Shown: positions 1 through 5,712, counted from the stretch's first letter. The stretch is DNA of 6,185 nt from Chloroflexota bacterium (GCA_003353825.1 PIVW01000356.1:1-6185), one strand, 5' to 3'. The notes: a model not told the origin generated them from the letters alone. Program-made: numbers and translations.

Positions 1-176
1 TGACAAGGTGATGGGGTGGCAAGGTGATGGGGTGACAAGGTGATGGGGTGGCAAGGTGATGGGGTGACAAGGTGATGGGATGGCAAGGTGATGGGGTGGC
101 AAGGTGATGGGGTGACAAGGTGATGGGGTGGCAAGGTGATGGGGTGACAAGGTGATGGGGTGGCAAGGTGACAAGG
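1..176. repeat. 16-bp minisatellite, eleven tandem units
   Basis: Eleven head-to-tail 16-bp units follow the consensus TGRCAAGGTGATGGGG, with R alternating A/G in most of the array (a 32-bp higher-order period that breaks at the G-G pair of units 81-96 and 97-112). One unit (65-80) ends in GGGA, and the last (161-176) ends in TGACAAGG. Each unit is itself two related octamers, TGRCAAGG and TGATGGGG, so the array is built on an 8-bp period. It contains TGA in register with all frames and is not coding. The array runs off the left edge of the window, so its true length is unknown. The plus strand is strongly G-rich with GG and GGGG runs separated by short loops. Confidence 0.97.
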
Positions 177-194
177 GCAGCTTATAATCTATTA

Positions 195-264
195 CTGATC
201 TCTGATCTCTGATCTCTGATCTCTGATCTCTGACCTCCGACCTCCGACCTCCGACCTCCGACTT
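195..264. repeat. Heptanucleotide tandem repeat, ten units
   Basis: Ten consecutive 7-bp units run from 195 to 264: five CTGATCT, one CTGACCT, three CCGACCT and one CCGACTT. The changes are T-to-C transitions that accumulate in one direction across the array. It lies 18 bp after the 16-bp minisatellite and 6 bp beyond the stop codon of the minus-strand RecA-like gene, so it is downstream of that gene. Short heptamer arrays of this kind are known in filamentous cyanobacteria (STRR sequences). No function can be read from it. Confidence 0.95.
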
Positions 265-270
265 TCGGCT

Positions 271-1044
271 TCATATCCCCCTCCCCTTAACCGTGCCGTT
301 GAAGTGGATCTCGATGGGGGTGGTACGGCCACTGGGACCAAGTTTATTCTTTTCGATGGTCACGCGTGCTTTGTAACCACGTATATCTGGGCCGGAAAGC
401 AGCCAGCGCTCACGGTTGAGGTTGAGGTGCAGGCTGGCGTAATGGGCCAATGCCCGTTCGGAACCGGGCAGCAAACGCCGCCATAAGGGCAGTGCATCAT
501 CCAGTGCGATCAATGTGGTTTTGGAGCGAGCCAGACGCCCTGCAAGATGATCCAACGTTCCCGCGGCATAGCGCTGTGTCTCTCGATCATCTGGCAACGC
601 CCCCCAGTGATCGAAGAGAATGGCGGCCAACTCGGAGCGCCCGGCCAGTGTCAGTGTAATATCCAGCGCCTGGTAACTATCTTTGGGGCGCACAACCAGC
701 AGGCTTTTCAGTTGCACACCACAGCGTTCAAGATAACCGGCATCGCAGGTATGGTGCAGATCGATATAAGCTACAGGGTGGCGGCCCCGAGCCTGTGCTT
801 TCGACAGGAGCAGCGCCGCCAGTGTGGCTTTTCCTGAGGTGGGAGCGCCACTTAATGTAGTAATTCTCCCTTTGGGAATACCGCCGATACCCAGTGCAGC
901 ATCGAGTTCGGCAAAACCTGTGGCGATGACAGGCACTCTGGCAGGACGCCTCCTCCCCTTTTGAATGGCTTGCTGCCCCCATTTATGTTGGATGTGTGCG
1001 ACGGTGCGGTCCAGGCGTTGCTGGCGTTTTTTCCTACGAGCCAT
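271..1044 (-). CDS. RecA-like ATPase-fold protein with altered active site
   Basis: This 257-residue protein aligns by eye with the core of RecA. It has a basic N-terminal helix (1-34), LDxALGIGGIPKGRI (47-61), a Walker A region GAPTSGKAT (66-74), a Walker B strand AAILFD (140-145) and a C-terminal part matching the RecA core end (ALAHYAS at 198-204, EKNK at 231-234). It lacks the RecA C-terminal domain; RecA is about 350 residues. Key residues differ: the Walker A Ser/Thr after the lysine is Ala73, the catalytic Glu of RecA is His97, and the loop 1 and loop 2 segments are shortened, with the NQ nucleotide sensor replaced by DD (182-183). The conserved lysines of the KNK motif (232-234) remain. 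It is probably an ImuA-like or other RecA paralogue in DNA repair, perhaps with weak or no ATPase activity; no imuB or dnaE2 partner lies nearby. The start is supported by GGAAG at 1050-1054, five bases upstream of the ATG. Confidence 0.82.
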   Translation of the reverse strand: MARRKKRQQRLDRTVAHIQHKWGQQAIQKGRRRPARVPVIATGFAELDAALGIGGIPKGRITTLSGAPTSGKATLAALLLSKAQARGRHPVAYIDLHHTCDAGYLERCGVQLKSLLVVRPKDSYQALDITLTLAGRSELAAILFDHWGALPDDRETQRYAAGTLDHLAGRLARSKTTLIALDDALPLWRRLLPGSERALAHYASLHLNLNRERWLLSGPDIRGYKARVTIEKNKLGPSGRTTPIEIHFNGTVKGRGI

Positions 1045-1049
1045 GTATG

Positions 1050-1054
1050 CTTCC
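1050..1054 (-). promoter_or_regulatory. Ribosome binding site of the RecA-like gene
   Basis: On the minus strand GGAAG lies five bases before the ATG at 1044. It supports the full-length reading that includes the lysine/arginine-rich N-terminus. Confidence 0.6.
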
Positions 1055-1174
1055 GTTGTGATGCCGGTGGAATAGGGTGGCTTGTGGGGGGAAGGGCAAG
1101 CCTGTATGTGAGTGGAGGGCGTCTACAACGAGTGTATGGGAACGTATGTTCTAGTGTCAAGTCGTTTTTTTGAA

Positions 1175-1187
1175 CTTGTCAGACAAG
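1175..1187. promoter_or_regulatory. Small perfect inverted repeat, possible operator
   Basis: CTTGTC-A-GACAAG is a perfect 6-bp-arm dyad in the 267-bp region between the divergent RecA-like and transporter genes. Its size and place suit a repressor site, but no regulator gene is in the window, and a dyad this short can occur by chance. Confidence 0.3.
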
Positions 1188-1231
1188 AACATCGCTACAA
1201 CGGCCGATGAATCCGGGATCATTTGAAATTG

Positions 1232-1258
1232 TTGCATGCTGTGGTCATCGGTGATAAT
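1232..1258 (+). promoter_or_regulatory. Possible sigma70-type promoter for the transporter
   Basis: TTGCAT (1232-1237) and GATAAT (1253-1258) are separated by 15 bases, shorter than the usual 17. If used, transcription would begin near 1265. That would place the upstream ATG at 1261 outside the message and favour the start at 1312. The match is weak. Confidence 0.22.
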
Positions 1259-1311
1259 GAATGCTTTGTCAGGCCGATACAGTGTGCTGGATCAAACGGC
1301 ACAAATACATT

Positions 1312-2532
1312 ATGAGCAATCAAACATTGACTTTAGAACAACCTGCTGCAAAAGAGACCGGCAGCGATCCTGCGCCACCTAGGAAGACCTTTCAGGCCGA
1401 TCAGGTAGGTGCGATTGCTGCTGGGCACTTCATTCACGACAGCTATACTGCTTTTTTGTCGCCGCTACTGATCGCATTGCAAGCAAACCTTGGCCTCAGC
1501 TATGCGATGGCGGGCAGTCTGGCGATTTTCATGCAGTTGCCCAGCCTGCTCAACCCTTTCATCGGCTATCTGGCCGACCGCATCAGCCTGCGCTATTTCA
1601 TCATCCTGGCGCCGGCGGTGACGGGTACACTGATGAGTAGCATCGGGCTCGCTCCCGGTTATCTGGCGGTGGCAATGCTGTTGTTTGCCACCGGTATCAG
1701 CGTTGCCATGTTCCACGCGCCGGCGCCGGCTATGATCGCCCGGGTATCAGGTTTTCAGGTGGGGACAGGGATGAGTTTTTTCATGGCGGCGGGAGAGATG
1801 GCGCGAGCGGTGGGGCCTATCGTCGTGGCCGGGGGTGTGACCTGGTTCGGATTAGAGGGTATTTGGCGACTGGCAGTGGTGGGCTGGCTGACCTCTGCCT
1901 TTCTCTATTGGCGGTTGCGTCATATCTCAGCCCGCAGCAGCACCCAACGGCATGCTTCTGTATCCAGCGCCTGGCCCATTGCCCGGCGTGTGTTTCCGCC
2001 TTTGATCTGGCTCATGTTGGGGCGGGTGTTTATGATGGCAGCGCTAACTACGTATCTGCCCCTTTTTGTCAGCGATGAGTTGGGCGGAAGCTTGTGGCTG
2101 GCGGCAGCCTCACTGACGATCCTGGAGATAGCGGGTTTTGTTGGCGCCCTCTCCAGTGGTACGGTCAGCGATCGCTTGGGCCGCAAGCGAGTGTTATTCT
2201 TTGTGCTGACAGTGGCTCCAGCGTTGCTACTTGTCTTCCTCTTTGGCCCGACCTGGTTGGCTGTGCCCGTGCTTTTTGGCCTGGGCCTGACCGCCCTCGC
2301 ACCCCAACCGGTCATGCTGGCCCTCATACAGGATCAGTTTCCCGACAATCGGGCGCTGGCCAACGGCACGTATTTAGCAATCGGTTTCATGATAAGGGCT
2401 TTTGGCATATGGATTGTGGGCATGCTGGCGGATCGATTTGGGCTCAGCAGTGCCTTCATGTTCAGTGCCCTCGCCGCCTTTCTATCGATCCCCGCCGTCT
2501 TCAAACTGCCCTCTACGAGAATTGCGGCCTGA
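1312..2532 (+). CDS. Major facilitator superfamily transporter, Fsr-like
   Basis: This 406-residue polytopic membrane protein has the layout of a 12-helix MFS carrier. A polar N-terminal tail (about 1-30) is followed by HFIHDSYTAFLSPLL (39-53), which resembles TM1 of fosmidomycin-resistance-type efflux proteins. The motif A loop GYLADR (85-90) lies between TM2 and TM3. AMFHAPAPA (132-140) matches the Fsr-type histidine-containing segment. A hydrophilic central loop spans about 203-225, and a second motif A, GTVSDRLGRKR (283-293), lies between TM8 and TM9. It probably works as a proton-coupled exporter in the cytoplasmic membrane; the substrate is unknown. The reading frame is open back to an ATG at 1261, preceded by a GGTGA at 1250-1254. 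I chose 1312 because the 17 extra residues (Cys-, Trp- and Lys-rich) look untranslated, whereas MSNQTLTLEQ is a typical cytoplasmic tail; 1312 lacks a clear Shine-Dalgarno, so the start is uncertain. It is transcribed alone and converges with the ATPase gene. Confidence 0.9.
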   Translation: MSNQTLTLEQPAAKETGSDPAPPRKTFQADQVGAIAAGHFIHDSYTAFLSPLLIALQANLGLSYAMAGSLAIFMQLPSLLNPFIGYLADRISLRYFIILAPAVTGTLMSSIGLAPGYLAVAMLLFATGISVAMFHAPAPAMIARVSGFQVGTGMSFFMAAGEMARAVGPIVVAGGVTWFGLEGIWRLAVVGWLTSAFLYWRLRHISARSSTQRHASVSSAWPIARRVFPPLIWLMLGRVFMMAALTTYLPLFVSDELGGSLWLAAASLTILEIAGFVGALSSGTVSDRLGRKRVLFFVLTVAPALLLVFLFGPTWLAVPVLFGLGLTALAPQPVMLALIQDQFPDNRALANGTYLAIGFMIRAFGIWIVGMLADRFGLSSAFMFSALAAFLSIPAVFKLPSTRIAA

Positions 2533-2623
2533 TTCTATGCAGAGCATGATTGACAGCCATGCCTCGACCAGATCAAGTCTCGGCGACGTTTTTTACACCA
2601 CGCGGGGGAGATGATCATGCGAG

Positions 2624-3781
2624 TCATGGCTCATAAATTGCTTCACTGCCGGTGGCCAGATCGGCTAACGGCAACACCATCACCTCCTCAGCCAGTGGAT
2701 AGGCGCGGGTGCCAGGGTAGATAACAACCAGGCGGTCGAGACCCAAATCCTCTAATGCAATTCGCATGGAGCGCGTGAGCCGAGGAGCATCTACCCGTTT
2801 ACACTCCACACCGATACGCTTGCCATCCTTGATGAGCAGTAAGTCGAGTTCGGCCCCGGCATGGGTGGCCCAAAAGTAGGTCTCGTCGGGTTCGACTGCT
2901 TTGATCGCTTCCTCTATTACATATCCCTCCCATGAGGCTCCGCTCTTGGGATGTGTCAGTAAGTCTCGTTCATCTCGTAGGCCCAACATCTGGTGCAATA
3001 TGCCCGTATCCCGGAAGTAAAGCTTGGGCGACTTGACCTGTCGCTTCCCCAGATTGGCATACCACGGCATCAACTGGCGCACCATGAACACGCCCTCCAT
3101 CAGATCAAGGTAGCGCCGTGTAGTTGATTCGTTGACCATGAGCGTGCGTGCGGCTTCGGCCGCATTCCAGATTTGGCCATGGTAGTGAGCCAACATATTC
3201 CAGAAACGATACATGTTGACAGCAGGAATAGAGATCCCAAACTGCGGTAGATCCCGCTCCAAAAAGGTCTGGACAAAGTTTTTGCGCCATGCCAGGCTAT
3301 CGACGTCCGACGAAGCCAAAAAAGCCAGAGGGAAGCCGCCGCGCAACCAGTGCCGCGCCTGCGCTTCGGTGCCAACTTCGGCCAAGCTGAATCCGGCCAT
3401 GTGGATGATCTCCAGTCGTCCAGCCAACGTCTCAGACGACTGACGCAGTAAGTCAGGGGAAGCGCTGCCCAGAATCAGGAAATGGGCGGGCAACGGCGAG
3501 CGGTCACAAAGTACGCGCAGCATCGGAAAGAGGTCGGGACGACGTTGGATTTCATCGATCACCACCAGGCCAGTCAGGTTTTGTAGTGCAGTCATGGGCT
3601 GCTCAAGTTGAATTAAGCTGACCGGGTCTTCAAGATCGAAGTAATTGAGTGAGTCGACAGGAACAAACTGACGAGCGAGGGTTGTTTTGCCGCATTGGCG
3701 CGGCCCGATGAGTGCAACCGCCCGGCTACGTGCCAACGCGCGCTCAACCAATTGCTGTAAGTGAGGTCTTGGATAGATCAT
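2624..3781 (-). CDS. AAA_14/DUF4143 family ATP-binding protein
   Basis: This 385-residue protein is of typical length and arrangement for the AAA_14 plus DUF4143 family. The N-terminal P-loop domain has Walker A GPRQCGKT (26-33), Walker B LVVIDEIQ (72-79, Asp76-Glu77), a sensor-1-like strand FLILGSASP (101-109) and GRLE (121-124). A helical region with a winged-helix-like stretch (about 205-235, including NESTTRRYLDLMEG) leads to the DUF4143 part (about 165-330). Near the C-terminus GAELDLLL (309-316) followed by VECKR (325-329) resembles a PD-(D/E)XK core, with Asp313, Glu326 and Lys328. The family is widespread in bacteria and archaea, often in multiple divergent copies; its cellular role is poorly defined. 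The gene stands alone, converging with the transporter 91 bp away. Its ATG is preceded by only a weak TAGG, with a long palindrome starting four bases upstream. Confidence 0.93.
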   Translation of the reverse strand: MIYPRPHLQQLVERALARSRAVALIGPRQCGKTTLARQFVPVDSLNYFDLEDPVSLIQLEQPMTALQNLTGLVVIDEIQRRPDLFPMLRVLCDRSPLPAHFLILGSASPDLLRQSSETLAGRLEIIHMAGFSLAEVGTEAQARHWLRGGFPLAFLASSDVDSLAWRKNFVQTFLERDLPQFGISIPAVNMYRFWNMLAHYHGQIWNAAEAARTLMVNESTTRRYLDLMEGVFMVRQLMPWYANLGKRQVKSPKLYFRDTGILHQMLGLRDERDLLTHPKSGASWEGYVIEEAIKAVEPDETYFWATHAGAELDLLLIKDGKRIGVECKRVDAPRLTRSMRIALEDLGLDRLVVIYPGTRAYPLAEEVMVLPLADLATGSEAIYEP

Positions 3782-3785
3782 AGCC

Positions 3786-3838
3786 TAATTATATATAGAA
3801 AACCCCGTATGTCAAGCGGGATTTTCTATATATAATTA
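3786..3838. repeat. 22-bp-arm palindrome abutting the ATPase start codon
   Basis: Arms 3786-3807 and 3817-3838 are reverse complements at 21 of 22 positions, with a 9-base centre (3808-3816). Each arm is AT-rich outside (TAATTATATATAGAAAA) and ends in CCCG toward the centre. The only mismatch is 3803 against 3821. Transcribed on the minus strand it would form a long hairpin in the ATPase leader, ending four bases before the ATG, since the mismatch becomes a G-U pair on that strand. TATAAT-like sequences occur in the arms. No T-run follows, so it is not an ordinary terminator. It may be an autoregulatory operator, a translational control hairpin, or a recognition site for the neighbouring protein; these roles are inference. 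Confidence 0.9.
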
Positions 3839-3939
3839 TCCTGTGAATGACAATAACCCCCATACCGTGTAAAGACCCAATACAGCCACCTGAACAATCC
3901 GTATCAGGACGGGTGGTGTTATGGTTGGTTTGCGCCATG

Positions 3940-3985
3940 ACTACCGTCGTCCATCCTGACTGTTCTGTTGATGGATGACGGTAGT
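3940..3985. repeat. 16-bp-arm inverted repeat (hairpin)
   Basis: Arms 3940-3955 (ACTACCGTCGTCCATC) and 3970-3985 pair at 15 of 16 positions in DNA; the exception, 3949 with 3976, becomes a G-U pair in a plus-strand RNA. The loop is 14 bases (3956-3969). No T-tract follows on either side. It lies in gene-free DNA about 100 bp from the ATPase palindrome. It could be a structured RNA element, a relic of a small mobile repeat, or a palindromic protein site; the sequence does not decide. Confidence 0.85.
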
Positions 3986-4391
3986 AGCCAGCGCGGGAGG
4001 CAAAATGACCAAGATCGGATTGACAGCCGTGCAGATTTGGCTAAAATGTATGGCAAGAAAGTATGCTAAAGAACATGATACAACCCTTAGGCCGTTCCCA
4101 ACATTCACATCCCTGATACAAGCCACGAATTCCTAGATTTACCATAGTGCAACAGTCTGTGCCGTGGACATAAAGAGGGATTTGTTTTCTTGGAGCGGCC
4201 TTACACGACTGATTTCTGAATATTTGCGCCTGCTATCAGGTCAAGATTCGACCAAACCGCCATTGTGAATCGATTGAGCGGTTCTCTCTCCTTCTGTGAC
4301 CGTAGAAGATTATCGGCAGCACTTGGAAAGGAAATATAGCAGACGTTAGACTGCTACTGGATATAAACGTCATTCTCGATTAACCCACAGC

Positions 4392-4396
4392 GGAGG
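4392..4396 (+). promoter_or_regulatory. Strong Shine-Dalgarno of the lipoprotein ORF
   Basis: GGAGG lies five bases before the ATG at 4402, the best ribosome binding site in the window. It supports 4402 as a real translation start even though the downstream ORF is truncated. Confidence 0.75.
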
Positions 4397-4401
4397 TTAC
4401 C

Positions 4402-4593
4402 ATGTTACGCATTGTGGCAGGCATCTGGTTCGTGATTGTGATGTTGTTGGGAGCAGGTTGTACACCGCCCGAGTTATCACCGGCGGCCGAGCAACAGATT
4501 GAGGGTATTGAGACAGGTGTGCAACAAACCTATAATGGACCCCATAAACTAGACCACTTGTTTAAGAGAGAGTGGCATGATCTAGAAAGGTAA
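4402..4593 (+). CDS. Truncated lipoprotein, probably interrupted by an IS element
   Basis: The 63-codon ORF begins with a short basic n-region (MLR), a hydrophobic core (4-18) and a lipobox-like GAGC ending at Cys20. This predicts signal peptidase II cleavage and lipid anchoring at Cys20. The mature part starts TPPELSPAAEQQ, a polar stretch like the linker after many lipoprotein cysteines. From about residue 44 (position 4531) the DNA resembles the left end of an IS3-family element, so the last ~20 residues (YNGPHKL to LER) are probably not native. The original gene would then have lost everything after residue ~43, and its function cannot be inferred. The alternative is that this is an intact small entericidin-like lipoprotein; the fragment's own length fits, but its tail does not look like that family. 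GGAGG at 4392-4396 fixes the start. Confidence 0.6.
   Translation: MLRIVAGIWFVIVMLLGAGCTPPELSPAAEQQIEGIETGVQQTYNGPHKLDHLFKREWHDLER
4549..4585 (+). other. Hairpin upstream of the transposase fragment
   Basis: CTAGA-CCACT (4549-4558) can pair with AGTGG (4571-4575) and TCTAG (4581-4585), giving two 5-bp helices with a five-base bulge and a 12-base loop. It ends ten bases before the AGGAGG of the transposase ORF. Several insertion sequences carry such leader structures to limit translation from readthrough transcripts; that role here is inferred. Confidence 0.35.
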
Positions 4594-4594
4594 C

Positions 4595-4600
4595 AGGAGG
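4595..4600 (+). promoter_or_regulatory. Ribosome binding site of the OrfA fragment
   Basis: AGGAGG ends ten bases before the ATG at 4611, immediately after the stop of the lipoprotein ORF. A shifted GGAG at 4599-4602 gives an eight-base spacing. It supports 4611 as the native transposase start. Confidence 0.65.
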
Positions 4601-4610
4601 AGCAGTCACT

Positions 4611-4766
4611 ATGTCAGTCAAACGCAAGCAACATAGTCCCAAGTTCAAATTTCGGGTGGCGCTGGAAAGTGTGAAAGGAGAAAAGACAGTGTCGCAGATA
4701 GCGCAGCAGTACAGTGTGCATCCCAGCCGGATTCACGCCTGGAAACGGCAACTACAAATGGACTGA
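4611..4766 (+). pseudogene. IS3-family transposase OrfA, N-terminal fragment
   Basis: The 51-codon ORF begins MSVKRKQHSPKFKFRVALES and contains VSQIAQQYSVHPSRIHAWK (27-45). This is the helix-turn-helix DNA-binding domain (Transposase_8 / HTH_Tnp_1 type) of IS3-family OrfA, which binds the element's terminal repeats. Full OrfA proteins are roughly 90-110 residues and end in a leucine zipper; here the frame stops just after the helix-turn-helix, and no OrfB follows. It is therefore non-functional for transposition, though it could still make a small DNA-binding peptide. It starts 17 bases after the lipoprotein ORF stop. Confidence 0.88.
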
Positions 4767-4854
4767 CTTAGCTGCTTTGTTTTGACTTGGGAGTTGTCAA
4801 GCTCTCTGGAAGCTTCCTTCTGCCTGTGGACAGAGATATGATCGTGCACTGATC

Positions 4855-5712
4855 TCAAAAGGCAACATATCTGTACAGTGATGCATTGCTGGAGCCAACT
4901 GAATCTGCTTTTGTACATGAGTTCCCATTGTAACCGTTGAGATATAACCAATTATTCTTGCTGGATAGGAGGAACACCCCACCACCAACATCTGATAATT
5001 GGAACCAGGTGTTGCTACTGCTATTGCTCTGGGCATCCTCCCACAGCACATTGTCACTGTGTCGATTCAAATACTTTCCATTATTGCCACGGTAAGCAAA
5101 AGCATTATTGCCAAGATCATCAATATGCCATTCTTCCCACTGTCCAACCCAATGCCTATTTGCAATTACACACAATGCGCCGTTTTCGGATGAAACATAC
5201 TTATTTGCGGTCAAGTCCTTTATCCCCGTGACAGCGGTGCTGGGCCCTCCTCCAGTTAAGACGTTCCCTGAACAAGTCGTGCCGCCTGTACCCATAAACC
5301 ACATATAAGGGTTTCCTTGTAGCGCGATACCATAATGAGATTGAAATGAATTAGATGAACATGGAGTTGCCCCTGATGTACTTTGTTGCCAAGCAACCGT
5401 CTGACCATAATCGCCACCTATATTTGAAGGCATGTGTGCCCAAAAGGCACCAGTACGATATTTAAAATCAATGTCATAGAAGTTGGCAGTAGACCATAGG
5501 TTATAGGAAGGGTCTGGCCCCATCCAAGACTCTTCAACAACTAAACCTGCATGCGACACCCACGTATAGGGATTGTGAATTTTAGCGACGTCAGCGACAT
5601 GCGCCCACCCCATGGTACTAAGATTCTGTAGTCGAACTATCCACACCCCTCCTCCATACGTAACCAGTTGAACCCGAAAGGCTATGTTTTTACCTAACCC
5701 CATTATGACCAT
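4855..5712 (-). CDS. C-terminal part: fascin-like beta-trefoil domain
   Basis: This is the 285-codon downstream frame of the split gene. Residues 6-150 are rich in Gly, Trp, Tyr and Asn, with Cys118 and Cys147, and have an extracellular beta-sandwich look (for example VWIVRLQN 23-30, SHAGLVVEESW 53-63), but I do not recognise the family. Residues 163-285 form three fascin-type repeats. The first (163-200) has KYVSSENGALCVIANRHW then GQWEEW; the second (203-240) has NGKYLNRHSDNVLWEDAQ and NTWFQL; the third (244-283) has VFLLSSKNNWLYLNGYNG. Fascin-like trefoils occur in bacteria as carbohydrate-binding modules attached to extracellular enzymes. The ATG at 5712 is the first in frame but has no ribosome binding site and lies inside the upstream gene; translation as a separate cytoplasmic protein is unlikely. 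Confidence 0.7.
   Translation of the reverse strand: MVIMGLGKNIAFRVQLVTYGGGVWIVRLQNLSTMGWAHVADVAKIHNPYTWVSHAGLVVEESWMGPDPSYNLWSTANFYDIDFKYRTGAFWAHMPSNIGGDYGQTVAWQQSTSGATPCSSNSFQSHYGIALQGNPYMWFMGTGGTTCSGNVLTGGGPSTAVTGIKDLTANKYVSSENGALCVIANRHWVGQWEEWHIDDLGNNAFAYRGNNGKYLNRHSDNVLWEDAQSNSSSNTWFQLSDVGGGVFLLSSKNNWLYLNGYNGNSCTKADSVGSSNASLYRYVAF

Larger units (their letters stand above)
3839..4401. other. Gene-free stretch of about 560 bp
   Basis: I find no convincing coding sequence on either strand. The longest open frame (minus strand, 3941-4126, 61 codons) lacks a ribosome binding site and recognisable sequence. The stretch holds the 16-bp-arm hairpin at 3940-3985 and a small 6-bp dyad (4337-4342 with 4351-4356). 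No tRNA, terminator or convincing promoter was seen. It could contain decayed sequence upstream of the lipoprotein gene. Confidence 0.6.
4531..4766 (+). mobile_element. Left-end remnant of an IS3-family insertion sequence
   Basis: The OrfA fragment at 4611-4766 identifies an IS3-type element. About 80 bp before it, TATAATGGACCCC (4531-4543), followed by AAACTAGACC, resembles the terminal repeat and nested GGACC/AGACC motifs of IS3-family left ends. That boundary is an inference from pattern, not alignment. OrfB, with its DDE catalytic domain, and the right inverted repeat are absent; no reverse complement of the 4531-4556 end is found after 4766. The element is therefore an immobile stump, cut somewhere near 4758-4766. 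Confidence 0.6.

Noticed and set aside
1..264. CRISPR array
   Set aside because: The units are contiguous 16-bp and 7-bp repeats without unique spacers.
304..837. Plus-strand open frames opposite the RecA-like gene
   Set aside because: They lie antisense to a gene with clear RecA similarity, have no ribosome sites and show no recognisable protein sequence.
1920..2549. Alternative frames of 71-151 codons within the transporter gene
   Set aside because: They overlap the continuous 12-helix transporter frame and have compositions typical of shadow frames.
2565..2600. Possible terminator near the T6 run at 2589-2594 between convergent genes
   Set aside because: Only a three-base-pair stem (GTC/GAC) precedes the T run; too weak to call.
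3941..4126. Minus-strand 61-codon frame in the gene-free stretch
   Set aside because: No Shine-Dalgarno, no recognisable domain, and its end is formed by the hairpin arm.
4255..4283. AACCGC/GCGGTT dyad
   Set aside because: Six-bp arms with a 17-base gap are expected by chance in a few hundred bases.
4782..4800. TTGAC/GTCAA stem after the fascin-domain gene
   Set aside because: A five-base-pair stem with no T-tract on either strand does not make a terminator.
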